Shown here: positions 61,541 to 64,000 of the stretch, piece after piece
Position numbering within the stretch: position 1 is the first letter of the stretch
How the letters are laid out: the number at the start of each line of letters is the position of its first letter
Source of the DNA: Fen-1058 sp964398185
GTDB lineage: Bacteria; Chloroflexota; Anaerolineae; Fen-1058
Length of the DNA stretch: 64,000 bases
Assembly: GCA_964398185.1 (NCBI GenBank)
Contig: CAYNML010000001.1
Location: 62,001-126,000, forward strand
Direction: 5' to 3'
Notes under the pieces: generated by a model
The model's database searches: none
What the model saw: only the letters and a program-made list of their open reading frames with translations
What the model was told of the DNA's origin: nothing
Program-made: the position numbers and the translations under genes

Positions 61541-61631
61541 GTCATTGCGAGCCGCAGCTGTATCGCGACGAAGCAATCTCAATGTATCCGAGCGAGATTG
61601 CTTCGTCGCAGAAAACGCTCCTCGCAATGAC
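61541..61631. repeat. Dispersed palindromic repeat, family A, copy 5
   Basis: GTCATTGCGAGCCGC to GCTCCTCGCAATGAC, between the RCC1 gene and the 61636 gene. Confidence 0.85.
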
Positions 61632-61635
61632 GAGC

Positions 61636-62055
61636 CTACAGCACGATCACATCTTCCGGTTTATCCGGATCGAACTTCACGCGCACGCCATCGCCGGGAC
61701 GCGGAATCGACACGCGCGACACCATCGCTTTCGCTTCGGTCTCATAGGCTGCCATGCCCATCGGTTCCACGCGCAGCCGCAGCTTGACGTAGGGATTCTT
61801 GTTCATGGTCACACCCGTATCGCTGACGGCGAGGATCGTCGCGTCGGCTTCGACGCCGTGCGCCTTGAGGCGGCGATACTTGCCGGGGACGATGAAGAAG
61901 CCGCTGAACATGCCCCACAGAAACACCACACTGCCGACGGCGAGCAAGATCAGATAGAGCGCCGTATTTTGGCGCGGTTCCGCAATGGCGATGATGGCGA
62001 AGATGTACGCGCCATACAGAAACAGACTGACAAAGATGCGCGGTAATGAGATCAT
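61636..62055 (-). CDS. Small membrane protein, DUF3592-like
   Basis: 139 residues; ATG 62055 has GGGGAG 5 bases upstream. Two N-terminal membrane helices (IFVSLFLYGAYIFAIIAIA, LILLAVGSVVFLWGMFSGFF) and a soluble domain with VEADATILAVSDTGVTMN, VKLRLRVEP and GVRVKFDPDKPEDVIVL. This pattern is common to DUF3592 and related proteins. It may be involved in the envelope; function unknown. Confidence 0.75.
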   Translation of the reverse strand: MISLPRIFVSLFLYGAYIFAIIAIAEPRQNTALYLILLAVGSVVFLWGMFSGFFIVPGKYRRLKAHGVEADATILAVSDTGVTMNKNPYVKLRLRVEPMGMAAYETEAKAMVSRVSIPRPGDGVRVKFDPDKPEDVIVL

Positions 62056-62074
62056 CCTGACTCCCCAATCGATT

Positions 62075-62135
62075 GATCCACGAATCTCACGGATTCTCAC
62101 AGATCATTCGTGGGATTCGTGAAGATTCGTGGATC
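62075..62135. repeat. CACGAATC hairpin repeat
   Basis: GATCCACGAATCTCACGGAT on the left and ATTCGTGAAGATTCGTGGAT with a final C on the right form a long imperfect stem. Confidence 0.7.
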
Positions 62136-62141
62136 GTGTCT

Positions 62142-64000
62142 TTACCGTTGAATCAACGGCAGATACACCTGCTTCATATCCAGCACAAACACCACCTGCG
62201 ACACATTGCCATACACATCCACCGGACGGACGATGCCATACGCGATTGGTGCGCCGCCAACCCATGTCGCTCGATCGAACGACCAGTTCGATCCGTTCAA
62301 CAGGGCCGTCTGGTACGTCGCGCCGCCGTCGAGGCTGATCTGCACTTGCGCCACGCCCGATCCATCAGACACCGTGCCGCTGATGATCGATCCCGTGCCG
62401 AGAACGTTCACTGCCGGCCCCGTCGTGTCCAGTGTGATCGTGATCGGCGCGCTGTTGGGGCTGACGTTGCCCGCGCTGTCGATGGCGCGCGCCACCACTT
62501 GCAGTGGATCGCCATCGGTGTGGCTCGCATCGATCGGCACGGCCCACGTCACTTCGCCGGCCTGCGGCGCAGTGAGCAGCGCCGAGCCATCGCCCAACAG
62601 CGCCTGCTTGAACGCCTTGCCGTTCAGACTCACTTCCACTGAACTGAGCAGCCCGGTGTTGTCGAAGGCCAGACCCTTCAGCAAGTTGATGTTCTTCGTG
62701 AACACTTGTGTCAGCGTGAATTGCACGGAAGGTACCAGGTTATCCGTCTGCACCGTCACCGTGTCGGTCGAGACTTTGCCGTTGTCGGCTTGCACGCGCA
62801 GCGTCCACAACTGGTTGTAACCGGCAGGCAGTGTATGCGTCACGCTCTGCACCGCGCCGAGGTTGCCCAGCAGGCTGAAGCCCGCGCCCTTGTTGATGCT
62901 GACCTGCGCCTTGCACATCAGGAAGGACTGGCTCAGATCGATGTAGAGCGGCAGCTTGAATTGACCGGGCGGCGCATACACGATGGGGCCGATCTTGCCG
63001 AACTTCGCCTGACCCACGCTGTTGTCGATCGCATAGGCCGTGGTGGCGGGCGGCTGCGGCACAAGCGGCAAACCCTGATAGGCCAGCGTCGCCGAGACGG
63101 GCACACTGAACACACCGGTTGAGGCAGGTGTCAACGCCTTCACCGTCAACGTCACCGTCGCCGGTTGACCGGCGCTCGCATCCACTTGCAGCACCCATTG
63201 GCGGCTGTTGGCCGGGCACGACTGGCACACAGCGCCGCCGATCAGATTCGAGAAGTTCATCAGCACCGGCGACGGCGCACCCAGCGACACGGTCAACGGA
63301 TGATTGTTGTACGGCAGCACATCCACGTTGTTGATGGCGATCGTCATCGTCGCCACTTCATTGGGCAGCAGCTGCGTCTTGAAGCCCGGATTGATCTCAA
63401 CCTGCGGCGCGATCCACTGCGTGGGCAGATCGGACGCGACCGAGGGATAGCCGTTTGCCAGCGAAGGCCAGTAAACTCGATCGGGGAACGTGATCGGCCC
63501 GGTGATGATGTGCGTCGTGGAGATGCGCGCGCCCGAGGGGATGATGGCCCCGACGCCGTCGCTTGTGGCGACGTAGGCCAGCAGCGAGACCGGCACACCC
63601 GCTGTCGCGCCGATGCCGTTGCGGTCGAAGACGATCTCGGTGTCATCATCCACGATCGCGTAACTCGCATTCGTCGGCGAAATGACCCAGCCCGCGCCTG
63701 TGTTCGAGTAGATGGTGTGCGTCGGCGCGCCGCTGATCACCAGCGCGTAATCGGCTGCAAAGGGCAGCGTGTGTACGGCTTCGCCGCCGGGCATGATCGG
63801 GCCGAGTGAGCTCGTCGAGCCGCCTGCTTTCGTATCGAGATAGATCGCAAAGCGTTTCTCCAGATTCCAGTCGCTGCCCGTAAAACCGAGATACAGTTTG
63901 TTCGCGTCCCACGTTGCCAGCAGCAGCGCCGGTTTCAACGCCGCGTAGGGATCGTAAGTGGCGAACATGCCCTCGGTGTATTCGCTGTTCGCAAAGTCGA
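62142..64000 (-). CDS. Large exported protein, partial (5' end outside the window)
   Basis: At least 619 residues; the frame is open at the right edge. It starts in a beta-sandwich region (LLATWDANKLYLGFTG) like a family 9 carbohydrate-binding module. Several Ig-like or cadherin-like domains follow (TVSDGSGVAQVQISLDGG, TITLDTTGPAVNVLG), and it ends MKQVYLPLIQR. The C-terminal ending groups it with the other exported proteins. Probably a cell-surface or secreted glycan-binding protein. Confidence 0.8.
   Translation of the reverse strand, partial: DFANSEYTEGMFATYDPYAALKPALLLATWDANKLYLGFTGSDWNLEKRFAIYLDTKAGGSTSSLGPIMPGGEAVHTLPFAADYALVISGAPTHTIYSNTGAGWVISPTNASYAIVDDDTEIVFDRNGIGATAGVPVSLLAYVATSDGVGAIIPSGARISTTHIITGPITFPDRVYWPSLANGYPSVASDLPTQWIAPQVEINPGFKTQLLPNEVATMTIAINNVDVLPYNNHPLTVSLGAPSPVLMNFSNLIGGAVCQSCPANSRQWVLQVDASAGQPATVTLTVKALTPASTGVFSVPVSATLAYQGLPLVPQPPATTAYAIDNSVGQAKFGKIGPIVYAPPGQFKLPLYIDLSQSFLMCKAQVSINKGAGFSLLGNLGAVQSVTHTLPAGYNQLWTLRVQADNGKVSTDTVTVQTDNLVPSVQFTLTQVFTKNINLLKGLAFDNTGLLSSVEVSLNGKAFKQALLGDGSALLTAPQAGEVTWAVPIDASHTDGDPLQVVARAIDSAGNVSPNSAPITITLDTTGPAVNVLGTGSIISGTVSDGSGVAQVQISLDGGATYQTALLNGSNWSFDRATWVGGAPIAYGIVRPVDVYGNVSQVVFVLDMKQVYLPLIQR

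Overview
The window looks like a chromosome segment of a GC-rich member of the Chloroflexota (Anaerolineae/Caldilineae-like). This is inferred from very large secreted beta-rich proteins ending in a YLPLILR-type C-terminus, a TtuB/TtuA tRNA-thiolation pair, a Ser/Thr kinase beside an FHA-winged-helix protein, a V4R-domain protein, YfhO/Wzx membrane proteins, and very many intergenic palindromes. No rRNA gene, complete tRNA gene or CRISPR array was seen.

Layout. 0-4 kb: Gfo/Idh/MocA oxidoreductase, URO-D-family protein, a decayed KDPG aldolase and a DsbA-like remnant. 4-14 kb: two giant exported proteins (an M4 metallopeptidase and a multidomain protein) sharing a near-identical DUF4397 tail. 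14-16 kb: ttuB-ttuA-yhhQ, tRNA sulfur and queuosine-precursor functions. 16-23 kb: small LuxR-type HTH protein, hydroxyacid dehydrogenase, SDR epimerase, membrane protein, methyltransferase, GH3-like protein. 23-31 kb: signalling block (Ser/Thr kinase, FHA-wHTH, CpXC protein, sensor histidine kinase with PrcB-like lipoprotein, V4R protein, response regulator with a degenerate GGDEF domain). 31-36 kb: polyprenyl-phosphate mannosyltransferase and a 1403-residue YfhO-Wzx fusion. 36-38.6 kb: a REP-associated tyrosine transposase (RAYT) among four copies of its probable REP element, a K+ channel and a toxin-antitoxin pair. 38.7-48.7 kb: asnS, a small regulator operon, an aldo/keto reductase, a frameshifted lipoprotein, a CrtI/RetSat-like oxidoreductase, an Imm5-like orphan immunity protein. 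49-55 kb: AraC regulator, serine hydrolase, a NpmA/KamB-type 16S rRNA A1408 methyltransferase with a long structured leader, DUF3592 protein. 55-64 kb: an array of minus-strand genes for exported proteins (beta-helix, RCC1 repeats, and one running off the window edge).

Main points. (1) At least seven families of short palindromic repeats are scattered through the window. Members of three families sit in frame inside coding sequences: the RAYT itself, a methyltransferase and an RCC1 protein. This recalls the Rickettsia palindromic elements. Two families share an ACCT-N3-AGGT mini-hairpin at both ends, as expected of paired REPs acted on by a RAYT. (2) The A1408 methyltransferase has its Shine-Dalgarno locked in a perfect 12-bp stem, preceded by mutually exclusive GC hairpins and a possible leader peptide, suggesting inducible aminoglycoside resistance. 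(3) Five exported proteins share a C-terminal [VY].LP[LV][IV].R ending, a candidate sorting signal. (4) Several genes (ttuB, GH3-like, 40214) seem to be transcribed as leaderless mRNAs.

All calls are from reading the sequence. Start codons were chosen by Shine-Dalgarno position, family N-termini and avoidance of repeat sequence; no database search was run.
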